A stretch of DNA of 64,000 nt from Laetiporus sulphureus 93-53 (Eukaryota > Basidiomycota > Agaricomycetes > Polyporales > Laetiporaceae), in assembly GCF_001632365.1 (NCBI RefSeq), contig NW_024468517.1:454829-518828 (forward strand), read 5' to 3'. Below the pieces are notes generated by a model. The model did no database searches and was not told the origin of the DNA. It saw only the letters and a program-made list of their open reading frames with translations. Below are positions 37,301-48,312 of this stretch, piece by piece. Positions within the stretch are counted from its first letter, which is position 1. Every line of letters starts with the position of its first letter. The position numbers and the translations under genes are program-made.

Positions 37301-38441
37301 TGTTCCTAACCATTCTCCCCGGAGCTGCCAGCCATAGTCTGATCAATGTTCATCAAAATTCAAAACCCGACGTACCGTTCTCTCCCAATAGATCTCTAGG
37401 TCCTCCTTGGTGGCGAACTGCTCCTGGTCGGAATGCTCAAACGGGGTGCGGCCCACGAGGATTTCGAAGAACGTAACACCCAGAGCCCAGACGTCCGACT
37501 TGCGGGTATCATGTTGAAGCCCTTTGGCACGCTCTGGTGATAGGTACTGACAATCATGAACGATAGTACGGTTAATTTGGACATATGGTTCCAGCCCAAC
37601 GCACCTCAGGTGTACCATATGAGAGGTTGCTATGGAATGCTTTGTTTGTCTTGGCGTCGTGATGTTCGGCAAAGCCAAAGTCGATCAGTACAGGGACATT
37701 CTCTTGTGACAAGAGGATATTCGTCGGTCTATGCGCATCATTACACGATACATGCGTCAACGGCTGCGTTTACGTACTTGATATCATTATGCACGACGCC
37801 GCGTTTGTGTAGAAATTCGACGGCAGACAGTAAAGAGCGAAACCACTGTTTCGAGCCTGCCTCCGGCACTTCAACGGGGATCGGTCGCGAGTGGTACGGC
37901 CTGTTGGCGAATAGTAGTGAGCCGACGTGAACTGTCTGGTCTCGATATTATCGATAGCAAACGGAAATATCGTAGCTTACATCGTGATCAAGGCGTATGA
38001 GGGCGTCACAATGAATGAGTAAAAGGGGATGACAGATGGATGCGGTTCATATTTGAGTGCTTTGATCACTCTCATCTCGTTCCACCTATAGCAGTCTGTC
38101 AGCAGTGTACACTGACGCGACAAAGCACACTAACAAAGACTTAACACGTGCCGCTGTAGTTGACGACTTCGAGCGGTGGACGAGCTTGACCGCGATCATC
38201 GCGTCGCGAAGAGCATACTGGGACTGTGACGACGGCGATGCCGGGTCTGGTTTTGGGCGGCACAACCAAACGCTGCCCCAGTTGCCAAAGCCCACCTGTA
38301 CATATGCAGCAAGTGATGTAGGAAAAGTCCGTACATTAGCCGAGCATGACATACTTCTTCAATGAACTGCAGGCGTTCCGCTAGGACGTCATCGGTAATG
38401 GAGAAAACATCAGCAGCTCGTTGCCGTTGTCGAGAGGTCAT
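34350..38441 (-). CDS. Ser/Thr protein kinase with long disordered C-terminal tail
   Basis: Catalytic domain near the N-terminus: glycine loop VGFGNWGSVW, ATP-binding Lys in MIAVKLVHR, catalytic loop VVHNDIKPTNILL (HND in place of HRD), metal-binding LIDFGFAEHHD, activation-segment end YGTPEYLSPERAKG and helix F SDVWALGVTFFEILVGRTPF. It starts at ATG 38441 (MTSRQRQRAADVFS); the first intron begins with GTATGT right after LQFIEE. After the kinase domain (to about 37200) the frame continues through about eight exons of Ser/Arg-rich sequence holding KTPVKPLGSG, KDITPVNKN, a charged helix RLRMQECERERERLRAMQ and a helix RMTSWIRSVE then VVEDARQKFA, to the end at 34350. Family unassigned; it resembles fungal CAMK-like kinases. 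Tail exon borders are approximate. Confidence 0.85.
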
Positions 38442-39373
38442 CGTGGGATGAAAGAGCAGCTACGATGAATACCCTTATAATTTCCGAGAGCAATAAAGGG
38501 CGAAGCGGGCCAAGGGTCAGGCGAAACGTGCCTAGGGTTGATTTCGAAGCTCGCTTTCACGGCATGCGAACAGCACGAGGCACGCCACAGACGCGTCCCC
38601 ACGGGATCCGACACGGTCACATGCCCGCGCTCCAAAGATGGCAAACCGAATGCGACTTCCGAGCATTCGGCATGCTTCCTCTCGTTAACGACCGAACCTC
38701 GACAGGATCAATTATTATCAAGTAGAGCAACATTTGAACTCCGGCTTCAATTCTCGGAAACATTTTACACTGTCAGACTGTGTCAGTCCTTACCTTTGCT
38801 GAGTCCAAGCTCCGACGATGTCCTTCCCCGATTTAATTATGCAACTTTTCCGCGCAGATTACTTTGATCTCTCGGCGTGTGCTAATTGCTTCTGCTGTTG
38901 CATGATATTCCTCGCGATTTGTCATATGAAGTTGCCTGGACGGCTTGAGATCTTCTCAGGCTTCTCCATCAGGAAAACTCCGAGTAAGTTGAAACATGAC
39001 TTGTGATGAACGTATTCAGACTTATTCGGATCTTATGTAGTAGTTGCTTATACAAGTAATTCCAAGTCGGTAAGTAGGTCTGGTGATCACAAGTGGCTCG
39101 ATATTTTCCTGATGCTTGCATTGACCGCTGCAGAGATATTGTTGGACTTGCACAGATATTGCAGTGACTATCACCTTGGCGACCACCTCGCTGCGTATGT
39201 CAGATGGCAGTGGTGGCTCCAGGAGTTCTTGCGCGACAGTCATGAGATAGTATCCTCTCACGAGTCACGGCTGTCAATACAGCCTGATGCTCATCTGAAC
39301 CTGTGCCCGCTTGGCTTTCTGTGTTCATCTCTATGAATGCACCTTAGGAGTGCTTCGTCTATCTTTGAGCTCC
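38442..39373. other. intergenic between divergent kinase and DUF6533 genes
   Basis: About 930 bp. An open frame at 38818-39006 encodes a hydrophobic Cys-rich stretch but lacks partners and is not called as a gene. Both promoters must lie here. Confidence 0.5.
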
Positions 39374-41086
39374 ATGCAAGCAATGTCGTCGTCCGCTGGC
39401 GAAAACCGTATGTCACCTCAGATCGAGGCCGAGGCGGGAGATGCGTACGTACATATCTACGGAACTGTTGATGGACTCTCAGGGTGATGAACATCCCTAG
39501 ATACGTCGCGAACTATACCTACTTTGCATCTATAGGTGACAACTTTCATCGTGACGTCTCGCAGGCTGCATGGACCCTGACTCACCTTGAGCATGCAGCG
39601 CTCATGCTTTATGAACATGCGTTTACCATACCAGCCGAAATCTCGTACGTTTGGAGCAGAGTCACGCTGATTACAGTGCTTCTGCTCTCGAACCGCTATC
39701 TGCTCCTCGCTCTGGGGTTGATTTATATGCTGAACCTTATCCAATGGGATACATCATGGGTGAGTCCCGGTAGAGTTACGCTACAAATGGTATTTTAAGT
39801 TGTCAATAGAGGTATGATCGTCACTTCGCTCGCTTCCTTTCATCTAGAAGGTGCTCATAATGCCTCTAGATGTGAGTTTCTGATCGTCACTAGGACGGTC
39901 ATCATCATGGCTCTTCAGGCCGTCACAGCAGGTGAGTGTGCTCAGGACCTCAGACCAACTTCTGCCGCTGACAGTGTGTTCAGCGCTCTCCTCCCTGCGC
40001 ACGTATGCCATCAGCGGGCACAAGTGGATACCAGCGTTGCTAGCACTCTTCCTGGGCTTGACACCTCTTATCACACTCCTTGTAAGCGATGCAGTTTTCG
40101 CATGCAACGAATTCAGTTGACACTATAGCTTTATTATGGACAAATAATTCTTTCTCCCTTTCTCATAGCAGACGTCACGCAGGGCTCGAACTGCGTTTAC
40201 AAAATGTCTCGCTCAAAATCTGTGGAAAAAAGGTCTGTCATATGCACTACTTCATCTACTCGTGTGTCATTCATGACTATCTTCGGCTCAGATGTGACTT
40301 TCTATGGCAGTTGTAGCGAACTATACTAAAGTACATTGTCTGTAGTTCTTGTGGCAGATCGTATCGGCACAGTGTGTTCCGCTCTCGTTGTGCTTTGCGT
40401 CACATGGCGCAAGACATACCACATAGCCCGGGAGTCACATAGAGTCGGTCTGAAGACACCACGTATGAGCTTGGTTATAAGAGACGGTTCACTCTACCGC
40501 TATAATGCTGCGAGTTCAAGAACTTACCCGCTCTGAATTCATCTCAGGTGCATTATACTTCGTGTTAGTTCTATATTTTGTGCTTTTCTATACATCCAAT
40601 GTTAACATGTTTCATGACACTGCAGATCGCTGGTCTGATTGAGGTCACGGCGTGGGGAAAGTATCTGGGATCACAGGTCAGTCAGACCCCTCCAAGCAAA
40701 TCGAGGTGGCATGTTCAAATGCACATGTGCAGGGCAGCAATGTTACCGTCGCAGTTCCAGCGACCTTCTTTGCTCCGTAAGTCGTACTCTCGCTATATGA
40801 GGCAGTAGAGCTGAGATTCCAAAAGCATTGCATCCATGCTTGGGTCTCGTTTCATTCTCAATCTCCGCAGAGTCAACGATCGGACATTAGTGACGAGCTC
40901 CAATCCATATAACGGTACAATCGACTCTCGCAGCATGCAATTTGCCACTCGAATATTGGGAATATCGGCGCTGAGCTCGAGGACGGACTAATCCCTGAGG
41001 AGGTTCACGACAGAGGTGATAATAGGGAGGAAGGTGTGAGCGCTGACTACGAGTTCGGGAACGATGACGCCGAGGGAGATGAATAG
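39374..41086 (+). CDS. DUF6533-type multi-pass membrane protein, possible C-terminal frameshift
   Basis: Function unknown; an Agaricomycete-expanded family with seven or so helices. The start is ATG 39374 (MQAMSSSAGENRM; 39383 is also possible). Exon 1 ends at 39444 and exon 2 is 39483-39759, giving VMNIPRYVANYTYF, AAWTLTHLEHAALMLYEHAF, EISYVWSRVTLITVLLLSNR and LGLIYMLNLIQWDTSW. Later exons give RTVIIMALQAVTA joined to ALSSLRTYAISGHKW, IPALLALFLGLTPLITLL, then VLVADRIGTVCSALVVLCVT, KTPRMSLVIRDG, ALYFVLVLYFVLFY and SRFILNLRRVND. In this frame the protein ends ISALSSRTD with a stop at 40991. The -1 frame continues as NIGAELEDGLIPEEV and an acidic tail to 41086, which fits the family end better (see findings). 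Confidence 0.75.
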
Positions 41087-41174
41087 CTTACCGTCATATT
41101 TTCCACATGTACATAGACTAAAGTGGGGTCGGAAGGAACAAAGACCAAAAAGAATGGCCAAGATAAAATCGACT

Positions 41175-41276
41175 AGCCCACCGCGGGGGTCGAACCCGCA
41201 GCCTTCAGATAACACAATCGGTTAAACCGACCCGACCGTAAAAGTCTGACGCTCTATCCGATTGAGCTAGGCGGGC
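41175..41276 (-). tRNA. tRNA-Lys (anticodon UUU) with 28-nt intron
   Basis: Cloverleaf seen on the minus strand: acceptor GCCCGCC pairs with GGTGGGC (one G-U), D-arm with TAGCTCAATCGGATAGAGC, anticodon loop CTTTTAA with UUU once the intron is removed, and T-arm GCGGG-TTCGACC-CCCGC. The intron occupies 41211-41238, at the canonical place one base 3' of the anticodon, and contains the palindrome TCGGTTTAACCGA. The discriminator base reads U, as in yeast tRNA-Lys(CUU). CCA is not encoded. Confidence 0.93.
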
Positions 41277-41438
41277 TTAAATTAATGAATTAAAGGATTT
41301 TATTAACTATTATAGTCACAATAGTATTGACGTCACGCGCACCTCGACCGGTCCCTTCCGAGCTACGGTCGAATCCCTATCCCCTACAAGCTGTGATTAA
41401 ACCAGTGTACATCTCTTGCACGCTACCTTACCCCCTCA

Positions 41439-42340
41439 ATGGCTTCTCGTGCAGGACGACGTGTTTTTGCGCAGGCATTGCGACCGACAGCACGCGTGGG
41501 CCGCAGCACAGGCAGAAGATGCATGAGCACCGCCGAGCACGGCGCACATTCGACGGGCAGTGACAAACCATGGATTGTGCGTCCATGTCCGAGCCAGAAC
41601 CTGACGCTGTGGAATGTAGACTGACTCCAATGGCGGGCGCGAATTCTGCGCGGCAATAGATTGGCTCTGCTGTCGTCTTCGGCCCTCTGGTACGCGCTAT
41701 GCCTCTTATAACTTACGAGAGGCTAATCACCGCGTTCAGGCAATATGGTTACTGTCTCCGCCGGCCAAGCAGGCTGATCACCATGGCCCTGCGCACGGTC
41801 ATGCGGAGAAGAAGGGCCCCTCTGTCCCTGTCGAGGGTGATGAGGGAACCGAGGTTCCTGCGGAGGAAGTTGACGCGTCCACGAAGAAGGCTTTTGTGCG
41901 TATCTTTAACTATACAGTTATCCCGCTGATAATAACTTAATGCACTAGGACGCGCGAGCCGCTGAAGAGAGCGAGGTAAGGCCATAACCATGATTTCAAG
42001 GTTTCCTCCCGCTCAATCATGGAAAGGCCAAGGGAGCAGACAAGGACGCCATAACTGACGCGGAAGGCGTGACTGTCTCTGGCAAGGAGGTCCAAGAGTC
42101 GATACAACAAGCTGCTGTACGTGGTTGTCTCCTCCCCTTTTCGTTCGCTCAGCCGCATTCTCTGCCTAAACTTTTATATAGAACGAAGACCTCCCTCCTG
42201 ACGCTCAGGCCGCCGAGGAGAAGGAGGCCAAGGGTTCGTCTGGCTCGCCTGGCGGGATCGAAGAGGCAGAGAAAACGCCTGACCAGAAAGAAAAGCCCGG
42301 CACGGCGCACACGGGAACCCTCCAGAGCGGCGACAAATGA
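41439..42340 (+). CDS. small mitochondrial single-pass membrane protein, unknown function
   Basis: Six exons (41439-41576, 41660-41689, 41740-41895, 41949-41975, 42027-42116, 42182-42340) sum to 199 residues. The N-terminus MASRAGRRVFAQALRPTARV is Arg/Ala-rich without acidic residues, a mitochondrial presequence pattern, with likely cleavage before CMSTAEH. One hydrophobic segment spans three exons (PWIIGSAVVFGPLAIWLLSP). The rest is polar and acidic with Lys/Glu/Ala bias (GDEGTEVPAEEVDASTKKAF, EDLPPDAQAAEEKEAK), ending TGTLQSGDK. It is probably anchored in the inner membrane with a soluble tail. The family is not recognised. Two exons of 27 and 30 nt are unusually small. Confidence 0.72.
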
Positions 42341-42806
42341 GGCCGGACCAACTTGGGCAACGTCCGGGAGAAGGCAATTGTAAGTCCAAGTGTACGATGA
42401 GACCATCATTGCACTCATCATGATGAACTGCGAATGGGTTGGTCACCAGAGTGGCCAAACTCCGAAGGAGGGAAAGAGGGAGCGATGTGTTGTTTGTTAC
42501 AATGATCCGTAATATAACACTGCACATCTCGGACGCTGCACTGTCTTTTTGCATATTGTTGACCCGAAGAGAACATCATTAGTGTCGCACCCCATCGTTT
42601 GAGTCATTCGATCAAATTCGGAGGAAGAGGGGTCCTGCGCACGGAGGCGTGAGAAGAGCTCAGAGTCAGCTCAGAGTTAACATGAACCCGTGCCTACTTT
42701 GCGCAGATCTCCGCCGTCACCAGCGTAGCCAGGCTTCAGCTAATAGTTTGGGCCTCGTTGCTTCCACACGCTCCTTCACCCCTGACGACGATCCCAACCG
42801 CCTTCA
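42341..42806. other. intergenic, upstream of the transporter-like gene
   Basis: About 465 bp between two co-oriented plus-strand genes. No feature recognised. Confidence 0.5.
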
Positions 42807-44952
42807 ATGTCCACGACGGCGAGCCCGCGCTCGGCCAGGAGCTCGGACTCCTTCATCTCTGGGCGGGACTCCCCAATACATGGCTTTGATTCTTCCGCGG
42901 CGCTCATTCTCGTACCGGACGCCGAGGACGCCGCCGGGAATGCGTCGTTCGAGTTCACGAGCGACGACGACACCGATGACGAGGTTCCCGACCATTCCGA
43001 GCGCATACAGGCGTCCTCCGTTCCGCCATTGTCCTCGGTCACTGTCTTTCTTTACCTGCTCTCGCCCTATCTCAAGCTCGGCACCTTCTTGATACCAGAC
43101 GGCGGTCTGCCGTTGAAGGTCGCGGTTCCGGTGCTGTTTTTCTTCGCGGGTCTATCGGCATTCACAAGGCAGATATGGTACATGCTCGCCAGGTACGTGC
43201 GGCGCGCGGACATGGAGGAAATTGTGCTGGAGACCTTTGCGAGGGAGAGGTCGAAAGAGGGCAGACGGTGGTTGTTGCGGCAGTTGGTCCGGGTCGGGTC
43301 TGGCATCTTCAGAGTGCTGTTGTCTGCAATGTATATCAGAGGTGAGCTAAACAAACGGTTTCAGCGATACTGAGTCGTCAAGGGTGGTCGATGTCAAGCT
43401 CTCGTGGTGCATTCATGCTGCCGGTGTATGTTGGCCGTCCGAACAGGACTTCGCATATGAGTTATGCAAGATCCATTGCACTGGCGGACAATTCCCATTT
43501 GAAGTGTCTATTCCGGTTAGATCCCAGCTCCTCCGCGGCATGGGCTTCGATGGTACCGTGGCGAATGGAAGGGCATGTCGTCTCATATAGTCAACAGCCA
43601 CGTTTCTATAGCCCTCAGGTGCCCTCAATGCTCATTGCTCATGTTGAATAGGCAAGGTCTATTCACGCAGGGACGGCGAATTGCACTTGGAATAGGAATA
43701 TTATATCTCTTGAATGCTACTAACGTATCCCCCAGCTTGAGGTCTCCTTGTACATTGTTGCTAACATTCATGTGCACCTTCACTGACTTGCTATGATTCT
43801 AGCCTCAGTCGATGTCCTCCTACCGCTGCTCCCTGAGAAGCTCCTCCTTCCATCCTATCTCGGCGCTACGCTCGCCTTCTCTGTAATCATCGCTCCACTG
43901 TATTTCACCCCGACAGTCGCCGCCAACAGAATCATCTACGCTACGTGGGGCTCGATATCGTCCTATGCCGCTTGGTTCATCTGTATCGCATACGCGCATG
44001 CACACGGAATACTCGCCTCGAACGCGAGCTCCATCTCATTAGGAACACTATGGCAGGGAACATGTACGTGCCTTCTCCATTCCCTCATTGAGGGTGGCGA
44101 CTGAAGTCTTTGCAGCCACCATTGCGTTTGCGTTCACAACGTCCTCGACTATCCCACTGTATGCTGCCTTGAAGGGCAATGCCCAGCCGTCAATGAGTCC
44201 TCGGCCACGCCGGTCGCAGTCCTTCAAGCTGCTGTCTGCTATGTCTGTTGGGATCGCTATACTGTGCATATTGCCGCTTGTGTTCTTTCAGTCATCCGAT
44301 ATGCCAAGGGTGAGAAGGTTCACTTTGCTGTTACGTAGCTCATCCTTATTGCTTGAAGTCGCAGGAAGCGGCCTCGCAGACTCTTGTTCAGCTTACGGCC
44401 GCATTCAATGCCGCAGCGCTCCTGCTAGCGGTTCCGTCCATTCTCATCCCGACATCTAGCATCCCGATCCCGTCGTACATTCGTCGGGCCATCAAGCTAC
44501 CGATATCCAAAATACTCGTTTACATACTAGCCGTCTCCATCTCGCTCCTGCCAAAGTCACTCTCTAGCGTCTTAAGCGACGTCTTGTGGCTTTCCGCTTT
44601 CCTCAGCACGTATACGCTCCCCGGTATGTTCACCATCTCCTTAGCTCTCCACAGATGCTGATCAAGAACCTTCACGACAGCATTCATCCACATCATCCTG
44701 CACAACTTCCGGCGCCCACTATCGATTATTATCCCGCCAACTACGCCTGTGCCACCGAGTCCTGACAATCCACGCTCTGCCGAGCAGAGAGACTCGCGAC
44801 TCGATGAGTTGCTTCAACGAAAGGAACGTACGCTGCAGCGACGACGTCTCGGGCGGAGGATCATATGGGATATTGGTGTGTGGGTGCTACTCCTCCCCGT
44901 TGGCGGCGGAGGCGTTGTGTGGGCTGGTGGAAAGATGGCGGGACGGTGGTAG
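42807..44952 (+). CDS. multi-pass membrane protein, amino-acid-transporter-like (about 11 TM)
   Basis: The start ATG 42807 gives a polar, Ser/Asp-rich N-terminal tail (MSTTASPRSARSSDSF, then TSDDDTDDEVPDH). About eleven hydrophobic segments follow, for example SVTVFLYLLSPYLKLGTF, LKVAVPVLFFFAGLSAF, YLGATLAFSVIIAPLYF, SISSYAAWFICIAYAHAHG, IAFAFTTSSTIPLYAAL, SAMSVGIAILCILPLVFF, LTAAFNAAALLLAVPSILI, ISKILVYILAVSISLLP and a last one IGVWVLLLPVGGGGVVWAGG. The count and length fit the AAAP/Aa_trans fold of vacuolar amino-acid carriers, but no decisive motif was seen, so the assignment is tentative. Exons at 42807-43340, about 43800-44065, 44116-44308, about 44360-44620 and 44670-44952 are clear; one or more small exons between 43380 and 43800 are unresolved (IALGIGILYLLNAT is a candidate). 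Confidence 0.65.
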
Positions 44953-45311
44953 TGTTCCAAGTTACAGAACTGGGTTTCTTGAAAACTGCATTCGCCCATT
45001 CTTGGGGAAAGGCGGCGCATTCCGTAGACGGAAGAGCTGGCCACGGCATGTAGATCTGATAGGTTCGCATCAGTGTTCATTATTGGATATGTATGAATAG
45101 TGTACTATACTCGATTTCTTGATGCCCTAATTCTTCTTCGGTTGCATGGTGGTCCATTGCTCCCGGACCACAGTCATTTCAGCCACTGAGCTTTGAGACG
45201 GAGCCTGAACGCCTGGTCGTTCTCGACCTCGCAACTTGCTCAGAACTTTGTCGCTTCGACATTCAATTTACCTCAATCTCTCAGCCAGTCTTTGTGGTCA
45301 CAGGAAGCAAT
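44953..45311. other. intergenic, upstream of the homeodomain gene
   Basis: About 360 bp between two plus-strand genes. No feature recognised. Confidence 0.5.
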
Positions 45312-46866
45312 ATGGAAGGCGGATGCGATAGGACGCAGCGAAGTTCCCATGTCTCTCAATATCAAAATCTCCTGGTGCCTCGCGGAAGGGTTATCGCCGC
45401 TCCGTGGCAAGTCATAGCTCTGAACGACCTCCTACAGCGTACAGGACCAATCACCTCGAAGCAGGATATTGAGAAGACTATGCGAGAGACCGGACTGTAC
45501 GTCGTGAAATCCTGTCTGACATGTCGTGCAGGCTTGTTTGCTAGATGTCGCTCATATCCTCTGTAGAGAAGAGAAGTGGATCCGCAATTGGCTCCAGCGC
45601 CAGCGCAGGGCGAAACGAGCGAGAGAATCCGAGGGGTCGACCGTATCTTCTGAAGGCGCTCCTCTGCAAGACATGTTTACTGTCCGGACGCCTACTCCAG
45701 AAAGCTCCTCCTCGATGGCCGAAGTCAGCCACAGCTTCACTGGTGGCCCAGCTCGCCAAGACAACTTTCCAGTGCAGATAGCAGAACCGGGCTCTTCGTT
45801 TATTGTGCCTTTGAGACCCGGTGCTATCCCTATTGATCGCTCTGTCGCGCCATCGCCTGCTGCTTCGCTTGTCAATACCGCAGAATGGCACTCCGAGGGC
45901 CCAACTGGCCGCTGCGACTACATGACCTCGGTATTCCCCGTGCTGCCTCCGGAAAGATGGCAACCTGAACAAGCTTATGACCGGGCTCTTGCACCTCTGG
46001 AGGGCGAAATGCATCAGCCTACTGGTATTACTGAACCCATATCTCAGGCCCAGCTTGACGCCGTGATGCAGCGTCCTCAAGGTGCCTTTTCTAACGTGCC
46101 GGCGACATCCTGGAACATGGACCAACAGTACCCTGCTCAGTATGTCGACCCCAGTTTGATGTACTTGTCTCAGCTACTTCTGGATGCGACGAACTCTGTA
46201 CCACCTGTTCCTGTTCCCGTGGAACCTTCGAGCAATCTCAACCCACTGTATCATCCTATCACTTCCGACCACGCAAATGTGTCCTTTCTGCAGTCAGCTT
46301 TGACTTCTACACTTGTCTCTGCCAACGTGAACCCCACTGAGTCTCAGTATACGTGCCACCCTCTGCCGCCGGTATCGTTCCAGGCGCGATACTCTGACCT
46401 GGTGCTCTTGACGCGGAGACTGCGCTCGACGGTTGAGATGAATGTCTTGACAGCACCCGATGTGGAGGTTCCTCCGGCCACGTTTGATGGCCATTCCTTC
46501 CAGATAAGTCCGTCGTGGAAGACCGGTGCGTGATTGACGTTGTCTGTGAAGCGAACGTGTGGCATCATGACCATGTCATCCACAGAGCCACAATCCAAAC
46601 TAAGCATCGTACAATCAGATGACACTCTAGCAGGGTCTTCCATGCGACACTGTCAACTGGAAGATCTGAAGCCCACAGACACATGCGATGGAGATGAGGG
46701 TTCCGATGATGAAGACGAAGAGTTGCTGACGCCATCTGGTGACACGCCATCCTTCATTGGATCCCCGCTACTCTATAATTCTATGGAGAAAGGCAAGGCT
46801 GCGCTATACGATGAGAACATGGAACGGGTGAACATTGCTGGAAAAGTCGAGGAAGTCGAATCGTAA
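45312..46866 (+). CDS. homeodomain-like transcription factor with atypical recognition helix
   Basis: Three exons (45312-45496, 45567-46525, 46586-46866) sum to 474 residues. The homeodomain is near the N-terminus (about residues 24-80) and spans the first intron: PRGRVIAAPWQVIALNDLL (helix 1), PITSKQDIEKTMRETGL (helix 2), then EEKWIRNWLQRQRRAKRARE (helix 3). Spacing from Gly-Leu to the invariant Trp is canonical, but the position of Asn51 is Arg and that of Arg52 is Gln. The rest is Pro/Ser/Gln-rich and low in structure, with an acidic stretch DGDEGSDDEDEELLTPSG near the C-terminus that may activate transcription. It is not a mating-type pair: a single gene, with no partner HD gene or MIP gene beside it. 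Confidence 0.75.
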
Positions 46867-47265
46867 GAAGACCGAGAAGTTTCATCAAATCACGGTCTTT
46901 CAAATGCGGGCCTCGCCTCCTACTTAATGCGACATGATCCGTCTCCTGAGGTAGAATGTTGGACCTCCACTGCGCCTGCAGAGCAAGCGTGCAGTAACGT
47001 AGCATTTCTATTCCATTCTTAATGAGCGTTGTTATGACAAGTTTGATCGTTTTAATTTGGGTCGTCCGAAGGAACAGTATGTAGTGACAGTACTTAGAAT
47101 GTGCAACATGGATTGCAGCAATACTCTGTTGAAAAGAATATCTTAGATTTGATGTTATGCGAATTAATGATGTCATAAGTCGTTCGTTCGAGTGATCGAA
47201 TTACGACTAAGTAATTCTTAAGAGCTCTCCCTACACTGCGCTCCATCCGTTTCTCACCTCCAAGC
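46867..47265. other. intergenic, upstream of PPCDC
   Basis: About 400 bp, comparatively AT-rich at 46980-47220. No gene or RNA seen. Confidence 0.5.
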
Positions 47266-48189
47266 ATGGCCAAGCCGGTATTCGTTGCTGAGGACGAGCG
47301 CAAGGAAGGCTTCACGCACGTCCTTCTCATGACCACAGGAAGTGTGGCTTCTATCAAAGCCCCTCTTATTGTTTCTGAACTACTGTCTGTCGGTGTCTCC
47401 CTTCTCTGCGAGGTCATACAGATTGAGCTGATGGTATGACGGACCATCTCGCTGCATTATATGCGCCATTGATGGCAGTACGCGAATGTGAAGGTCGAAG
47501 TCGTATCGACGAAAGCCTCTATCGCCTTCTTCGACGCAGCTGCAGTTGAGAAGGCTGGCGCCCGAGTCTGGATAGACCAAGACGAGTGGGCGGAGGATGT
47601 GAATGTGCCTTCAGTTTCATATCTTGGCGGACTGACTCAAATGCGATGGCTCCAGGGAGGCTACAGGATGGGCGATCCGATTCTGCACATCGAGTTGCGC
47701 CGTTGGGCGGACGTCGTCCTCGTCGCACCTTGCTCCGCCAACACACTCGCTAAGATTGCCCATGGCATTTGTGACAACCTGGTGGTACGTCTCTGACAGT
47801 GTGCATCTTATCTGGTGTGATTGCTGACATGTCCACCATCGGTTCTCCAGACATCACTCCTCCGCGCACTCGCTCCTACCACTCCAACTTACGTCTTCCC
47901 CGCTATGAACACACTGATGTACGAGCATCCCTTGACTAGTGAACATATTCATATTTTGCGGGAGGTAATCGGATATGAGGTCCTTGGCCCGATTGGCAAA
48001 AAGCTTGCTTGTGGGGACGTAGGCGCGTCTTTTCAAGAAATAGATCGGACGCAAGGATCTGATATTTATTGTATTACGACGTTTACAGGATTGGGAGCCA
48101 TGATCGAGTGGAAAGACATTGTCCAAATTGTCCTTGACAAGTTCGCTTTGGTGAAGAGACCGTTCGTAGCATCTGTAGCTCAAGGCTGA
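47266..48189 (+). CDS. phosphopantothenoylcysteine decarboxylase (PPCDC, HAL3-type flavoprotein)
   Basis: FMN enzyme that decarboxylates 4'-phosphopantothenoylcysteine in coenzyme A synthesis, cytosolic. Three exons (47266-47388, 47479-47784, 47851-48189) give 255 residues. The flavodoxin-like N-term has LLMTTGSVASIKAPLIV; the FMN- and substrate-binding part has HIELRRWADVVLVAPCSAN and TLAKIAHGICDNLVT. The catalytic His lies in DPILHIELRRW, the substrate clamp is PAMNTLMYEHP, and the catalytic Cys lies in KKLACGD. Both catalytic residues are present, so this is a true decarboxylase and not only a Hal3-type phosphatase inhibitor subunit. The clamp has Tyr where plant enzymes have Trp. Confidence 0.95.
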
Positions 48190-48312
48190 TACTCACTGAC
48201 ATATCTTGGAGACCCAAATGACCCTGCTCTCTGTTGCCGTTGCACGCAGATCCTGCATATCACCGCTAGGTACACCCTTGTACAATCATTGTAATATACA
48301 CCGATGAAACTC

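Noticed and set aside
45541..46125. 194-codon minus-strand frame over the homeodomain gene
   Set aside because: No family features; the plus strand gives a continuous three-exon protein with a homeodomain.
45312..46866. Mating-type A locus
   Set aside because: Only one homeodomain gene, no second divergent HD gene and no MIP gene beside it.
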